DNA from: Streptomyces zhihengii
GTDB lineage: Bacteria; Actinomycetota; Actinomycetes; Streptomycetales; Streptomycetaceae
NCBI RefSeq assembly: GCF_016919245.1
Contig: NZ_JAFEJA010000002.1
Span: 2,234,501-2,298,500, forward strand
Reading direction: 5' to 3'
Length of the DNA stretch: 64,000 bases
The position numbers and the translations under genes were made by a program. The notes below the pieces were generated by a model. The model was given only the letters and a program-made list of their open reading frames with translations. It was not told where the DNA came from and searched no databases. Of the stretch, positions 36,479-45,469 are shown piece by piece (the first letter of the stretch is position 1; the number at the start of each line of letters is the position of its first letter).

Positions 36479-37866
36479 CACGGCGGATCACCTGGACGCT
36501 CCTGGTGCTCACCTCCCTGCTGCTGCTGCTGGCGGTCGTACCGCTGGCGGTGTCACTCACGGCGCGCGAGCGCGTCGCCTTCCGCGACAGTCAGCGGGCG
36601 GCCACGCGGGTGATCGCCGCGGTGGCCGAGGAGCACCTCTCCGACAACCAGCCGCCCACCGTCATGCGCGAGGAGTTGGACGCCGCGGCGAGGGCCGGGG
36701 ACTGCGCCGCCGTGTACGACGCCTCCGGGCGCGTGGTGGCCCGTACGCCCTGTGCGGCGGCTGAGGGCGAGGAAGCGGAAATTATGGTACGCGAAGTGCT
36801 GGACGGGCACCGGCCCGCGGAGCCACCGCAGTCGCGGGGACGGCTTGTGACCGCAGAACCGGCCGGTGACGTACGCCGGCCCGCCGGGGCCGTCGTCCTG
36901 GCCCGCTCCGCCGGCCCGCTGGACGCCCGGATCGCGGCGATCTGGAGCTGGTCCGCCGCGATCGGTGTCGCAGGGCTGGCCGCGTCCGCGGTGCTGTCCG
37001 TGCGCCTGGCCCGATGGGTCAGTCGGCCGTTGTCGACACTGGATGCCAGTGCCCGGCGACTGGGCGAGGGGGTTCTGGACGAGCGGGCCGACGTCGAGGC
37101 CGGTCCGCCGGAAGTGCGTCGGCTGGCCGCCACCTTCAACACCATGGCGGCCCGCACGGAGGCCCTTGTGCACGGCCACCGCGCCGTGATCGCCGATGTC
37201 TCCCATCAGTTGCGCACCCCGCTGGCCGCACTGCGGCTGCGATTGGACGTCCTGGCCGCCGGTGCTGAGGGTGACGTCTCGACCGAGCTGGGTGCCGCGC
37301 AGGAGGAGATCGCGCGGTTGTCCCGGATGGTCGACGGGCTGCTGGCTGTCGCGCGTGCCGAGCAGACGACACCGCGTCCGATGGCCGTGCCGGTTGACGA
37401 GGTGGTGGCCGAGCGGGTTGCGGCATGGGGGCCCGTCGCCGAGGAACGCGGTATCCGGCTGACTGCCGTGTCGCAGGGGCCGGGACCGACCGTGGCCCTG
37501 GGCGCGGGGCATCTGGAACAGATTCTCGACAACCTGATCGCGAACGCAGTGGAGGCCGTGCCCGAACGCGGAACGATCACGCTCGACCGCGGCAGGGTGG
37601 GGGAGGGGGTTCGGGTCGTCGTGCGAGACGACGGACCCGGCATGACGGACGATGCGAAGGCGTTCGCCTTCCGCAGGTTCGGCAACCCCGAGGCCCGAGG
37701 CACGGGCCTCGGGCTGGCCATCGTGCACCGACTGGTCACCGTCAACGGCGGCACGGCACGACTGGAGGACACGCCCGGAACGGGACTGACCGTCGTCCTG
37801 GACCTGCCCGCGTGGCGGGAGGGCGCCACGGGCGGCGCGGGACGCCAAGATCTTAACCGGTTCTGA
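36475..37866 (+). CDS. sensor histidine kinase of OmpR type
   Basis: A 463-residue membrane kinase. Transmembrane helix 1 is at 7-28, an extracytoplasmic domain at about 30-150 contains one Cys pair (GDCAAVYDASG and RTPCAAAEG), helix 2 is at about 160-180, and then comes HAMP. The HisKA box carries H244 (DVSHQLRTPLAALR). The HATPase shows N-box LDNLIANAVEA, G1 DDGPGMTD and G2 GTGLGLAIV. It pairs with the overlapping regulator and precedes the electron-transfer operon, which it may control. Because the regulator is disrupted 5', kinase expression may also be altered. Confidence 0.9.
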   Translation: MTRRITWTLLVLTSLLLLLAVVPLAVSLTARERVAFRDSQRAATRVIAAVAEEHLSDNQPPTVMREELDAAARAGDCAAVYDASGRVVARTPCAAAEGEEAEIMVREVLDGHRPAEPPQSRGRLVTAEPAGDVRRPAGAVVLARSAGPLDARIAAIWSWSAAIGVAGLAASAVLSVRLARWVSRPLSTLDASARRLGEGVLDERADVEAGPPEVRRLAATFNTMAARTEALVHGHRAVIADVSHQLRTPLAALRLRLDVLAAGAEGDVSTELGAAQEEIARLSRMVDGLLAVARAEQTTPRPMAVPVDEVVAERVAAWGPVAEERGIRLTAVSQGPGPTVALGAGHLEQILDNLIANAVEAVPERGTITLDRGRVGEGVRVVVRDDGPGMTDDAKAFAFRRFGNPEARGTGLGLAIVHRLVTVNGGTARLEDTPGTGLTVVLDLPAWREGATGGAGRQDLNRF

Positions 37867-37957
37867 AGGCGACGTGAGCGAGTTCCTGGGCGCCGTCGAC
37901 ACAGCCTGGATGTGCACGCAGCCGATCCAGGCCGCCGATCCTCCAGGGAGCGCTGCC

Positions 37958-38344
37958 ATGGCCCCCTCGTCCGACGACCTCCCGCGGACACCCGCCTCCG
38001 CCTCGCGCGCACGCGACCGCGGTCTGCGCCGCAGCCGCCGCACCACGGTGTTGGTCGCGGCCACGGCTGCCGCCGGCGCGGCGGCTCTGGGAGGCGCCTA
38101 CACACATCTGCTCCCAGGTGCACCGGCCGCCCCCGCGCCGGCGAACGCACCCGTCAACAAGCCCCCCGCCTCTACCGGAGCCACTGCGGGCCAGGGCGGC
38201 GAGCGCAGCGAGTCGCCGACGGCCCACGAGGACGAGAACGACGACGAGGAGGGTGCCCCCGTGACGCCACCCGCTCCCCAGCCACCGGCCCAGCCGCCTG
38301 CCGCGACCCAGCAGCAACCGCAGACCACGACGGGGGCGTCATGA
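37958..38344 (+). CDS. membrane-anchored acidic/proline-rich protein, possible flavinylation target
   Basis: A 128-residue protein. A basic cytoplasmic N-terminus (RARDRGLRRSRR) leads to one transmembrane helix (about 30-48), then an extracytoplasmic low-complexity tail: Ala/Pro, acidic HEDENDDEEGAPV, and PQPPAQPPAATQQQPQ. STGAT occurs after the helix and TTTGAS at the C-terminus; both recall the S/T-G-A-T flavinylation core that ApbE uses, though the usual preceding Asp is missing. The ATG has AGGGAG 7 bases upstream. Its stop overlaps apbE by 4 bases, so the two are coupled. Confidence 0.6.
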   Translation: MAPSSDDLPRTPASASRARDRGLRRSRRTTVLVAATAAAGAAALGGAYTHLLPGAPAAPAPANAPVNKPPASTGATAGQGGERSESPTAHEDENDDEEGAPVTPPAPQPPAQPPAATQQQPQTTTGAS

Positions 38345-39330
38345 CCCCGCACGACTCCGCTGTCGCTCCCTCTCGCGTCGCGTTTCCCGCCCTCGGAACA
38401 GCGGCCGTCCTGCTGGTCACCGACCCGGCCGTCCTTCGCACGGCGGAAGCGGTGCTGCGCGCCGAGCTGGCTGCCGTCGACCTCGCGTGCAGCCGCTTCC
38501 GTCCCGACTCCGAACTGACGCGTGTGAATGTGAGCGCGGGCGTCACGACGACGGTGGGCGAGTACTTCTCCGAAGCCCTGCAGTCCGCCCTGCGTGTTGC
38601 CCGCCTCACCGGCGGCGCTGTGGATCCGACCGTGGGCAGCGCGGTGATCGCATCGGGTTACGACCGCTCCTTCGCCTCCCTTTCGCCCGAGGACGTCCGC
38701 CCCGTACCCGTAGCCCGGCCGGCGCCCGGCTGGCGGCGGATCGCCTTCGACCCGCGTACCCGCCGACTGCGGCTGCCTCCCGGCACCCGCCTCGACCTCG
38801 GCGCCACTGCCAAGGCCCTGGCCGCTGACCGTGCCGCCCGGCAGATCGGCCGGGTGACCGACTGCGGAGTCCTGGTCAGCCTCGGCGGTGACCTGGCGAC
38901 AGCAGGACCTGCCCCTGAGGGCGGCTGGACGATCGGCCTCGCCGACGACCACGCCCAGCCTGTTCCGCAAGGCGGTCCTGCCGTGGCGGTGACAGGAGGG
39001 GCGCTGGCGACGTCGGGCATCCGGGTACGCACCTGGCGGCGCTGCGGACGGGTCCTGCACCACATCGTCGACCCGGTCACAGGAGACCCCGCCGTACCCG
39101 TGTGGCGCACGGTCACCGTCGCGGCCGCCACCTGCCTGGACGCAAACGCCATGAGCACGGCTTCGATCGTGCTCGGCGAACGGGCTCCGGACTGGCTGCG
39201 AGCGACCGGGCTGCCTGCCCGGTTGACCGCTCTCGACGGGACCGTCACGCGCGTGGGCGGCTGGCCGCTCGACGCCGGCGCTCCCGACTCCGCCGGCTCA
39301 CGGGGCACGTCTCACGGAGGCCCGCGATGA
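38341..39330 (+). CDS. apbE: FAD:protein FMN transferase (ApbE)
   Basis: Transfers FMN from FAD onto a Thr/Ser of a partner protein. 329 residues. Family motifs seen: FPALGTAAVLLV at the N-terminus, SRFRPDSELTRVN, GGAVDPTVGSAV, LDLGATAKALAADRA, GVLVSLGGDLA, and the C-terminal HHIVDPVTGDPA followed by DANAMSTASIVLG. No signal peptide is seen, so it may act in the cytoplasm. It overlaps both neighbours by 4 bases, in an operon with membrane and iron-sulfur electron carriers. Confidence 0.9.
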   Translation: MTPHDSAVAPSRVAFPALGTAAVLLVTDPAVLRTAEAVLRAELAAVDLACSRFRPDSELTRVNVSAGVTTTVGEYFSEALQSALRVARLTGGAVDPTVGSAVIASGYDRSFASLSPEDVRPVPVARPAPGWRRIAFDPRTRRLRLPPGTRLDLGATAKALAADRAARQIGRVTDCGVLVSLGGDLATAGPAPEGGWTIGLADDHAQPVPQGGPAVAVTGGALATSGIRVRTWRRCGRVLHHIVDPVTGDPAVPVWRTVTVAAATCLDANAMSTASIVLGERAPDWLRATGLPARLTALDGTVTRVGGWPLDAGAPDSAGSRGTSHGGPR

Positions 39331-40028
39331 CGACGCCCGCGATGACGACGCTCGCGGTGACCGGGAGCCCTCTGTGGTACGCCAGCCGCGCGGGTGGCAC
39401 CCTCGCCCTGATCCTGCTCACCGCCACCGTTGTGCTCGGCATCGCCTCCGGTGGACGCACCACGCCGCGACGGATCGGCAGGTTCGAGGTCGGGCTGATG
39501 CACCGCAACCTGTCCCTGCTCACCGTCGTGTTCCTCGCCGTCCATGTGGTGACCGCGGTGCTCGATCCGTTCGTTCATCTGGGCTGGGCCGTGTCCGTCA
39601 TGCCGTTCGGGGCTTCCTACCGGCCGCTCTGGCTCGGGTTGGGCACGGCCGCGTTCGACCTGCTGCTCGCGGTGCTGGTCACCAGCGCGCTCCGGCGCCG
39701 ATTCGGCGTGCGCCGCTGGAAGGCCGTGCACTGGCTGGCCTACGCGGCCTGGCCGTTCGCTCTCTTCCACGGCGCCGGGACCGGCACCGACACCCGTCTC
39801 CCCCTCCAGCTGTGGCTGTATGCCGCCTGCCTCGTGGCGGTGGTCGGTGCCGTGTGCTGGCGGCTGGCGAAGGCCGGTCCCGGACGAGTCACCGGGCGCC
39901 TGGTGGCAGCCCTGGCCACCATTGCCCTACCCGTGGTGCTGACCGCCTTCCTGGCCACGGGGCCCCTGCAGCCGGGATGGGCGCAGCAGGCCGCCACGAC
40001 GACGGTCCTGCCCGGAGGCGGACGATGA
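39327..40028 (+). CDS. ferric-reductase-like transmembrane protein
   Basis: A 233-residue membrane protein with about six helices. Histidines in MHRNLSLLTVVFLAVHVVTAV and VHWLAYAAWPFALFHGAGTG are spaced as heme b ligands of the ferric reductase/MsrQ/YedZ group. It lacks NAD and FAD domains, which fits electron supply by the downstream NuoF-like protein and ferredoxin. A signal-like N-terminus MTTPAMTTLAVTGSPLWY precedes helix 1. It overlaps apbE and the next gene by ATGA. Confidence 0.8.
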   Translation: MTTPAMTTLAVTGSPLWYASRAGGTLALILLTATVVLGIASGGRTTPRRIGRFEVGLMHRNLSLLTVVFLAVHVVTAVLDPFVHLGWAVSVMPFGASYRPLWLGLGTAAFDLLLAVLVTSALRRRFGVRRWKAVHWLAYAAWPFALFHGAGTGTDTRLPLQLWLYAACLVAVVGAVCWRLAKAGPGRVTGRLVAALATIALPVVLTAFLATGPLQPGWAQQAATTTVLPGGGR

Positions 40029-41368
40029 CCTCCTCGACGCCGGTGCCCGCGCTCCACGCACACACGGCTGAGCCCGGCGGCGCCACCTCCATCCGGCTGC
40101 TGGCCGGATGGCGGGCCACCGGGCACCCCGCCGGCCTCACCGACCACCTCCAGCGCCACGGGCAGCCTCCCTTCGCCACGTTGGGAGGCGGCCAGGCGTC
40201 GACATCGTTGGTGGAGATGGTCGAGTCGGCCGGGCTCACCGGTCGTGGCGGCGCCGGGTTCCCCACCGCACGGAAGCTGCGAGCGGTGGCGGGACGCGGG
40301 GGCCGGACGGTGGTCGTCGTCAACGCCATGGAGAGCGAACCGGCCAGCCGCAAGGACCAGGTTCTGCTCGCCGCCGCGCCCCACCTCGTCCTCGACGGTG
40401 CCGTCCTCGCCGCGATCGCCGTCGGCGCCGACACCGTCCACGTGTGTCTTCCGCGCGTCCGCGCCGCCCAGTACCGGCACGTCAGCGATGCCCTGGACGA
40501 ACGACGGCACGCTCGCCTCGACCCAGTGCGGCTGCGCCTGCACGCCCTTCCGCACGCCTACGTCTCCAGCGAGTCGACTTCGCTGGTCCGCTGGCTCAAC
40601 GGCGGACCCGCCCGCCCGCAGGGCGGTTCGCCACGTGCCCACGAACGCGGCGTCGCCCGCCGCCCCACCCTTGTGAACAACGCCGAGACGCTGGCCCACC
40701 TCGCCCTCATCGCCCGCTACGGACCTGACTGGTTCCGGAGAACGGGAACCCCGGAGGAGCCCGGCACCGCACTCGTCACCGTCTCCGGCGCCGTCGCCGT
40801 GCCCGGCGTCCGGGAGATCGCGCTCGGCACACCTCTCGCCACGGTGCTCGACCGCCAGGAAACCCGCCCGCAGCCTCTGAGAGCAGTCCTGATCGGGGGT
40901 TTCGCCGGCACCTGGCTGCCCGCGGAACGCATGGACCTCCCCTTCACCCGGCGCGACCTGGCCCCGTGGGGTGCCGCACCCGGGGCAGGCGTTCTCATCG
41001 CTCTTCCCCGCACAGCCTGTGGTCTCGGCGAGACGGCACGCATACTCGCCTACCTCGCCGCCCAGAGCACGGACCAGTGCGGTCCCTGCCGCTTCGGACT
41101 GCCCGCCGTCGCCGACGACTTCTCCGCGCTGGCCGCCGGACGGGCCGATCCCGACCTGCTGCACCGGCTGCGACGGAGGACAGGTCTGCTGCCGGACCGG
41201 GGCGCCTGCCGCCACCCCGACGGCGCCGCCGGGCTCGCCGCCTCCGCCCTGAGCGCATTCGCCGACGACGTCGACCTCCACCTCACCCGCGGCCCCTGCG
41301 CCGGTGTGGGTCACCAGCCACCCGCCATCCCCGTACCGCCCGCCGTACCCCCGGAGACCTGGCGATGA
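40025..41368 (+). CDS. NuoF-like NADH/FMN/iron-sulfur oxidoreductase
   Basis: A 447-residue cytoplasmic protein resembling the 51-kDa subunit of complex I. The FMN/NADH site is GLTGRGGAGFPTARKL and VVVNAMESEPASRKD. The SLBB-like part contains GAVAVPGVREIALG. At the C-terminus the NuoF motif C-x2-C-x2-C is reduced: TDQCGPCR has two Cys, with Thr at the first position, plus one more in GACRHPDG, so the cluster may be altered. It probably receives electrons from NAD(P)H and passes them to the ferredoxin or the membrane protein. Overlaps both neighbours by 4 bases. Confidence 0.8.
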   Translation: MTSSTPVPALHAHTAEPGGATSIRLLAGWRATGHPAGLTDHLQRHGQPPFATLGGGQASTSLVEMVESAGLTGRGGAGFPTARKLRAVAGRGGRTVVVVNAMESEPASRKDQVLLAAAPHLVLDGAVLAAIAVGADTVHVCLPRVRAAQYRHVSDALDERRHARLDPVRLRLHALPHAYVSSESTSLVRWLNGGPARPQGGSPRAHERGVARRPTLVNNAETLAHLALIARYGPDWFRRTGTPEEPGTALVTVSGAVAVPGVREIALGTPLATVLDRQETRPQPLRAVLIGGFAGTWLPAERMDLPFTRRDLAPWGAAPGAGVLIALPRTACGLGETARILAYLAAQSTDQCGPCRFGLPAVADDFSALAAGRADPDLLHRLRRRTGLLPDRGACRHPDGAAGLAASALSAFADDVDLHLTRGPCAGVGHQPPAIPVPPAVPPETWR

Positions 41369-41577
41369 CCCGTATCAAGACGCTGCGCGTCGACCGCATC
41401 GCCTGCACCGGGCAGGGCCTGTGCGGCGAAATCCTGCCCGAACTGATCGACCTCGACGAATGGGGCTACCCCGTCATCAGGGACCCGGGAGTCCCGGAGC
41501 ACCTGCGCACCCTCGCCCGCCGAGCCGTCGCGGCGTGCCCCCGCCTGGCCCTCCATCTCGATACCGACCCGCCATGA
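41365..41577 (+). CDS. ferredoxin, probable 3Fe-4S type
   Basis: A 70-residue electron carrier. Three Cys are present: C14 and C20 (ACTGQGLC) and a third in AACPRLALHL. This is the pattern of Streptomyces single-cluster ferredoxins, in which the missing fourth ligand gives 3Fe-4S. The residue between the first two Cys that would be the second ligand is Gly/Gln. It is the last gene of the operon. Confidence 0.85.
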   Translation: MTRIKTLRVDRIACTGQGLCGEILPELIDLDEWGYPVIRDPGVPEHLRTLARRAVAACPRLALHLDTDPP

Positions 41578-41754
41578 CCAACACGCACGTCATCGGACAT
41601 CCGGTCCCGGAACAGTGCCCTTGAGGCCGCTGCCTGGCGGCGGCCCCACGATGAGTCGAAGAGGAACAGCCAGGTCCGACGGCTGCCGCGCGGCGCAGGC
41701 CGAGGTCCGCCAGGCCTCCCACCGCATCACGACCCAGCCGCCCGACCACAGCGG

Positions 41755-42332
41755 ACGTGTCCGCACGGCTCGAACCGGTCCTCCTGGCCTTCACCGCGAG
41801 ACGGCCGGCGAGTGCTCACCGGTGCAGGCCTCCAGGTCGAACGGGCGCAGGCCGGGGCGGGTCCGCGCCGGCCGTTCGGTTGGCCGACCGCTGTGCGGCC
41901 TGGTTCCCCCCACTGTCCCGCGTCCTGGCCGGGCCCGGCCACGCTGATCAGCGGCTCCGCGATCCGCGTGGTCGCCCTCCTGGTCGTAGCCACTCCCTGC
42001 CCCCTGTTGCCAGGCCGCATTGGTCGCCATCGTCTCGGGCCTCTCGCGTGCCTCCCGTCTCGCCGTCGTCCTCAAAGCCCTGCGTGCCCCGGGCATCGAC
42101 CCAACCCGCGCGCCCGGTACCCTCCCACACCGTCGAAGCGCTCATGCATCGCTTCGCCCCCTGGCACGACGACCTCCGCGACGTCCTCGGTGCCGTACGC
42201 GACGCTGCCGACAGGCTCTCCGATGCCTTGGGGCCCAGGGCGTCGGCGGCCGACGAGGAGACCCACCCGCTGCCGACCGACGGCTCGCGCTTCACGCAGG
42301 AGAAGCGGGACTGCTTCTCCCTCGCGCCGTAG
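41755..42332 (+). pseudogene. heavy-metal P-type ATPase-hemerythrin fusion, degraded copy
   Basis: Fragments in three frames match the intact gene at 53504-55831: VRLADRCAAWFPPLS, then TLISGSAIRVVALLVVATPC, then IVSGLSRASRLAVV, and after a large deletion EALMHRFAPWHDDLRDVLGA ending FTQEKRDCFSLAP-stop. The whole catalytic P and N domains are lost and several frameshifts separate the pieces. The segment at 41578-41754 before it holds nothing identifiable. It is evidence for a former duplicate of that unusual fusion next to the redox operon. Confidence 0.8.
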
Positions 42333-42455
42333 CAGGTGACGCGGTCCGGCGTGGTGGGTTCCGGGAGTCCGGGCAGCGGCAGGGCCGCCGCCGTCCCCGT
42401 GTTCCGCGACCGCCTCGAGCGGGCCGTCGAGCCGGTGGCCGACACTCGCGGAATA

Positions 42456-42503
42456 TACCCCCGGGGGTAAAGGTGTTACGGTGACGACATACCCCCGGGG
42501 GTA
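42456..42503. promoter_or_regulatory. two CstR-type operators
   Basis: TACCCCCGGGGGTA occurs twice, at 42456-42469 and 42490-42503, both perfect palindromes 34 bases apart. The second ends 24 bases before the persulfide dioxygenase start. A related copy lies in front of the CsoR/CstR-type gene at 45417. GC-tract palindromes flanked by TA/AT are typical targets of CsoR/CstR repressors. Confidence 0.8.
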
Positions 42504-42527
42504 ATTTCCAGCGAGAGGAGTATCGCG

Positions 42528-43886
42528 GTGTTCTTCGTTGAGGTGATCGATCTGGAGGGGCTCGGCAACCGCAGCTACCTCGCCGGCGGCGAGTCCGCGG
42601 CCGTGGCGGTCGACCCGCCGCGGGACGTCGGTCAGGTGCTCGCCGCCGCCGCGCGACGGGGCGTGCGCATCACGCACGTGGTGGAGACGCACATCCACAA
42701 CGACTACGTCACCGGCGGCCTGGAGCTGGCCCGGATCGTGGGAGCGGACTACCTCGTGCCGGCCGGCGCGCACGTGTCGTTCTCCCGGACCCCGGTGCGC
42801 GACGGTGACACCGTCGACATCGACACCGGACTGACCCTGACAGCGGTCGCCACGCCCGGTCACACGCCGCACCACACCGCGTACGTGCTCGGTGAATCGG
42901 GCCGGCCGGTGGCCGCGTTCACGGGTGGGTCCCTGCTCATCGGTACGGTGGGCCGGCCCGACCTCGTGGAGCCGCGCCTGACCGAACAGGTCGCCCGGGC
43001 CCAGCACGCCTCGGCGCACCGGCTCGCCGACGCCCTGCCGGACGACACCGCTGTCCTTCCCACACACGGATTCGGCAGCTTCTGCTCCTCCGCCCAGGCT
43101 GACGGTGACGCGACGACCATCGGCAAGGAGAAGGCCGCGAACGCGGCGCTGACCGTGGATGTGGACACCTTCGTCGCCGAACTTCTCGCCGGCCTGGAGG
43201 ACGTGCCCGCCTACTACGCCCACATGGGCCCGGCCAACGCGGCCGGCCCCGATCCCGTCGATCTGACCCCACCCGCGGTCGCCGATCCGGACGAGATCGC
43301 GGCGAGGCTCGCCGCGGGGGAGTGGGTGGTGGACCTCCGCAGCCGGATCGCCTTCGCGGACGGCCATGTCGCCGGCTCGTTCAACTTCGAGGCGGACGGG
43401 AAGCTCGCGACCTACCTGGCCTGGATGATTCCGTGGGGCAAGCCCGTCACCCTGCTCGCCGAGACGGCCGAGCAGTTGGCGGCGGCGCAGCGGGAGCTGG
43501 TCCGGGTCGGCATCGACCGGCCCGCCGCGGCGTCGACCGGCGGGCCCGCGGCGTGGCTCCGTGACGGCGACACCCCTGCCTCCTTCGCCCGCGCGACGTT
43601 CGCGGATCTGGCGGCCCGGAACCTCGACGACATCGTGGTCGTGGACGTCCGCCGCGCATCGGAGCGCGACGGGGGCCGGATCGCGGGCTCCGTCCACATT
43701 CCGATCCACGAACTGCACCGTCGGCTCGGTGACGTGCCGGACGGCACCGTCTGGGTGCACTGCGCGGGTGGCATGCGCGCGGGCATCGCCGCCTCGCTGC
43801 TGGACGCCTCCGGGCGGCACGTGGTGGCCGTGGACGACGGCTTCGACGCCGCTGCCGATGCCGGGCTCACCGTCGTCACCGACTGA
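42528..43886 (+). CDS. persulfide dioxygenase-rhodanese fusion (CstB-like)
   Basis: A 452-residue enzyme oxidising glutathione-type or low-molecular-weight persulfide to sulfite and thiosulfate. Residues 1-235 are a metallo-beta-lactamase domain with ETHIHNDYVTGG, TPGHTPHH and THGFGSFCS as iron ligands. A rhodanese-like domain without active Cys follows (EWVVDLRSRIAFADGHVAGS), and a C-terminal rhodanese (about 355-450) has active-site Cys in VHCAGGMRAG. GAGAGGAG lies 10 bases before the GTG. It is the first gene of a sulfur-detoxification operon controlled by the two operators upstream. Confidence 0.88.
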   Translation: MFFVEVIDLEGLGNRSYLAGGESAAVAVDPPRDVGQVLAAAARRGVRITHVVETHIHNDYVTGGLELARIVGADYLVPAGAHVSFSRTPVRDGDTVDIDTGLTLTAVATPGHTPHHTAYVLGESGRPVAAFTGGSLLIGTVGRPDLVEPRLTEQVARAQHASAHRLADALPDDTAVLPTHGFGSFCSSAQADGDATTIGKEKAANAALTVDVDTFVAELLAGLEDVPAYYAHMGPANAAGPDPVDLTPPAVADPDEIAARLAAGEWVVDLRSRIAFADGHVAGSFNFEADGKLATYLAWMIPWGKPVTLLAETAEQLAAAQRELVRVGIDRPAAASTGGPAAWLRDGDTPASFARATFADLAARNLDDIVVVDVRRASERDGGRIAGSVHIPIHELHRRLGDVPDGTVWVHCAGGMRAGIAASLLDASGRHVVAVDDGFDAAADAGLTVVTD

Positions 43887-43929
43887 GACAGCCGGCGCCG
43901 GCCGACGCCGGAACCACCGGAGACACCGC

Positions 43930-44322
43930 ATGAACGAGAGAGAGGCGAACTCGACGATGTTCCTCTTCCGCAGAAACACCCCGCGTCTGTCCGTGGACGA
44001 GGCGCGCGTCCGCACCGGCGGTGAGGGGCCCGAAGCCGTCCTGCTGGATGTGCGGGAGGGGCCGGAGTGGAGGGCCGGGCACGCTCCCGGTGCCGTGCAC
44101 GCCCCGCTCACCGGCCTGGCGGCGGGGTCCGCACTGCCGGCTTCCGCGCGGGGTCGCCCGCTGGTGGTGATCTGTCGCAGCGGTCACCGCTCGCGGCAGG
44201 CCGCGAAGCTGCTCGTCGAGCGGGGTGCAGAGGCGGTGGACGTGCAGGGCGGCATGAACGCGTGGGCCGCCGCCGGATTTCCGGTCGTCGACGAGCGCGG
44301 GAACAGCGGCTCGATAACGTGA
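43930..44322 (+). CDS. rhodanese-like sulfurtransferase
   Basis: A 130-residue single-domain rhodanese. LLDVREGPEWRAGHAPGAVH is the N-terminal signature, and the catalytic Cys is in VVICRSGHRSRQA. The ATG at 43930 is used; a second ATG at 43957 (MFLFRRN) is a possible start. It overlaps the TauE gene by 4 bases. It probably transfers sulfane sulfur from or to the adjacent dioxygenase. Confidence 0.85.
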   Translation: MNEREANSTMFLFRRNTPRLSVDEARVRTGGEGPEAVLLDVREGPEWRAGHAPGAVHAPLTGLAAGSALPASARGRPLVVICRSGHRSRQAAKLLVERGAEAVDVQGGMNAWAAAGFPVVDERGNSGSIT

Positions 44323-45065
44323 GCACCCTGATTCTCGCCCTGGCCGCAGGGGCCGTCATCGGTCTGGCCCTGGGCGCCCTCGGCGGCGGTGGCAGCGTCC
44401 TCGCGGTCCCCGCCCTGATCTACCTGCTCGGTTTCTCCCCGGCGTCGGCGACCACCGCCAGCCTGATCATCGTCACCGCGACCTCGGCCACCGCCCTGTA
44501 CGCCCATGCCCGGAGCGGAGACGTCGCCTGGAGGACCGGCGCACTCTTCGCGGCCGCGGGCATCGTGCCCGCGTTCCTCGCCGGAGCCGTGGCCGGGAGT
44601 CTTCCCGCGGCACTGCTCACAGGAGCCTTCGCGGTCGTCGCCGCCGTGGCCGCACTGCGGATGCTCCGCCCGGGCGTGGCGGCACCGCCCGAACGGGTGC
44701 GCCCCGCCAAAGCGGTAGGCGCGGGCGCCGGACTCGGTGCCGTGACGGGATTCCTCGGCGTCGGCGGCGGGTTCCTCGCCGTCCCTGCCCTGGTCGGCGT
44801 CCTGGGGCTGCGGATGAAGCGGGCCGTCGGCACCAGTCTTCTCGTCATCACGGTCAACTCGCTGGCCGCGCTCACCGCGCGGACGGGGGCCGGCGGGGAC
44901 CTCCGCTGGGAGGTGATCGCACCCTTCACCGGCGCGGCGATCCTGGGCGCGTGGGACGGCAAACGCCTCGCGGCAAAGATCACCGGGCAGACCCTGCAAC
45001 GCATCTTCGCCCTCGTCCTGCTGGGAGTGGCGGTGCTGATGCTCGTCGACGTCCTCGTCCGGTGA
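44319..45065 (+). CDS. sulfite exporter TauE/SafE family
   Basis: A 248-residue membrane protein with about eight helices, starting at GTG. Repeated halves each begin with a glycine-rich GxGGGxxAVPAL element: GALGGGGSVLAVPAL near 25 and FLGVGGGFLAVPAL near 145. These are the signature of the family. It exports sulfite or a related sulfur oxyanion, the toxic product of the dioxygenase two genes upstream. Confidence 0.87.
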   Translation: MSTLILALAAGAVIGLALGALGGGGSVLAVPALIYLLGFSPASATTASLIIVTATSATALYAHARSGDVAWRTGALFAAAGIVPAFLAGAVAGSLPAALLTGAFAVVAAVAALRMLRPGVAAPPERVRPAKAVGAGAGLGAVTGFLGVGGGFLAVPALVGVLGLRMKRAVGTSLLVITVNSLAALTARTGAGGDLRWEVIAPFTGAAILGAWDGKRLAAKITGQTLQRIFALVLLGVAVLMLVDVLVR

Positions 45066-45112
45066 CCGCGGGCGAGCGGCGCCGCCGGTGCGAACGACGC
45101 ACGGGCGGTACG

Positions 45113-45409
<297 letters not shown>

Positions 45410-45416
45410 TCACGGA

Positions 45417-45430
45417 TACCCCCAGGGGTA
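45417..45430. promoter_or_regulatory. CstR-type operator, third copy
   Basis: TACCCCCAGGGGTA differs by one or two bases from the two operators at 42456 and 42490. It lies between the divergent cstR and rhodanese genes, 16 bases from the cstR start. Confidence 0.75.
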
Positions 45431-45469
45431 ATCTACTCCCCTTTGCCGGGGCCCCGCCGAAAGAAAAGG

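Noticed and set aside
42072..44111. 679-codon minus-strand frame
   Set aside because: Antisense to the persulfide dioxygenase and the ATPase remnant, both of which carry family motifs on the plus strand.
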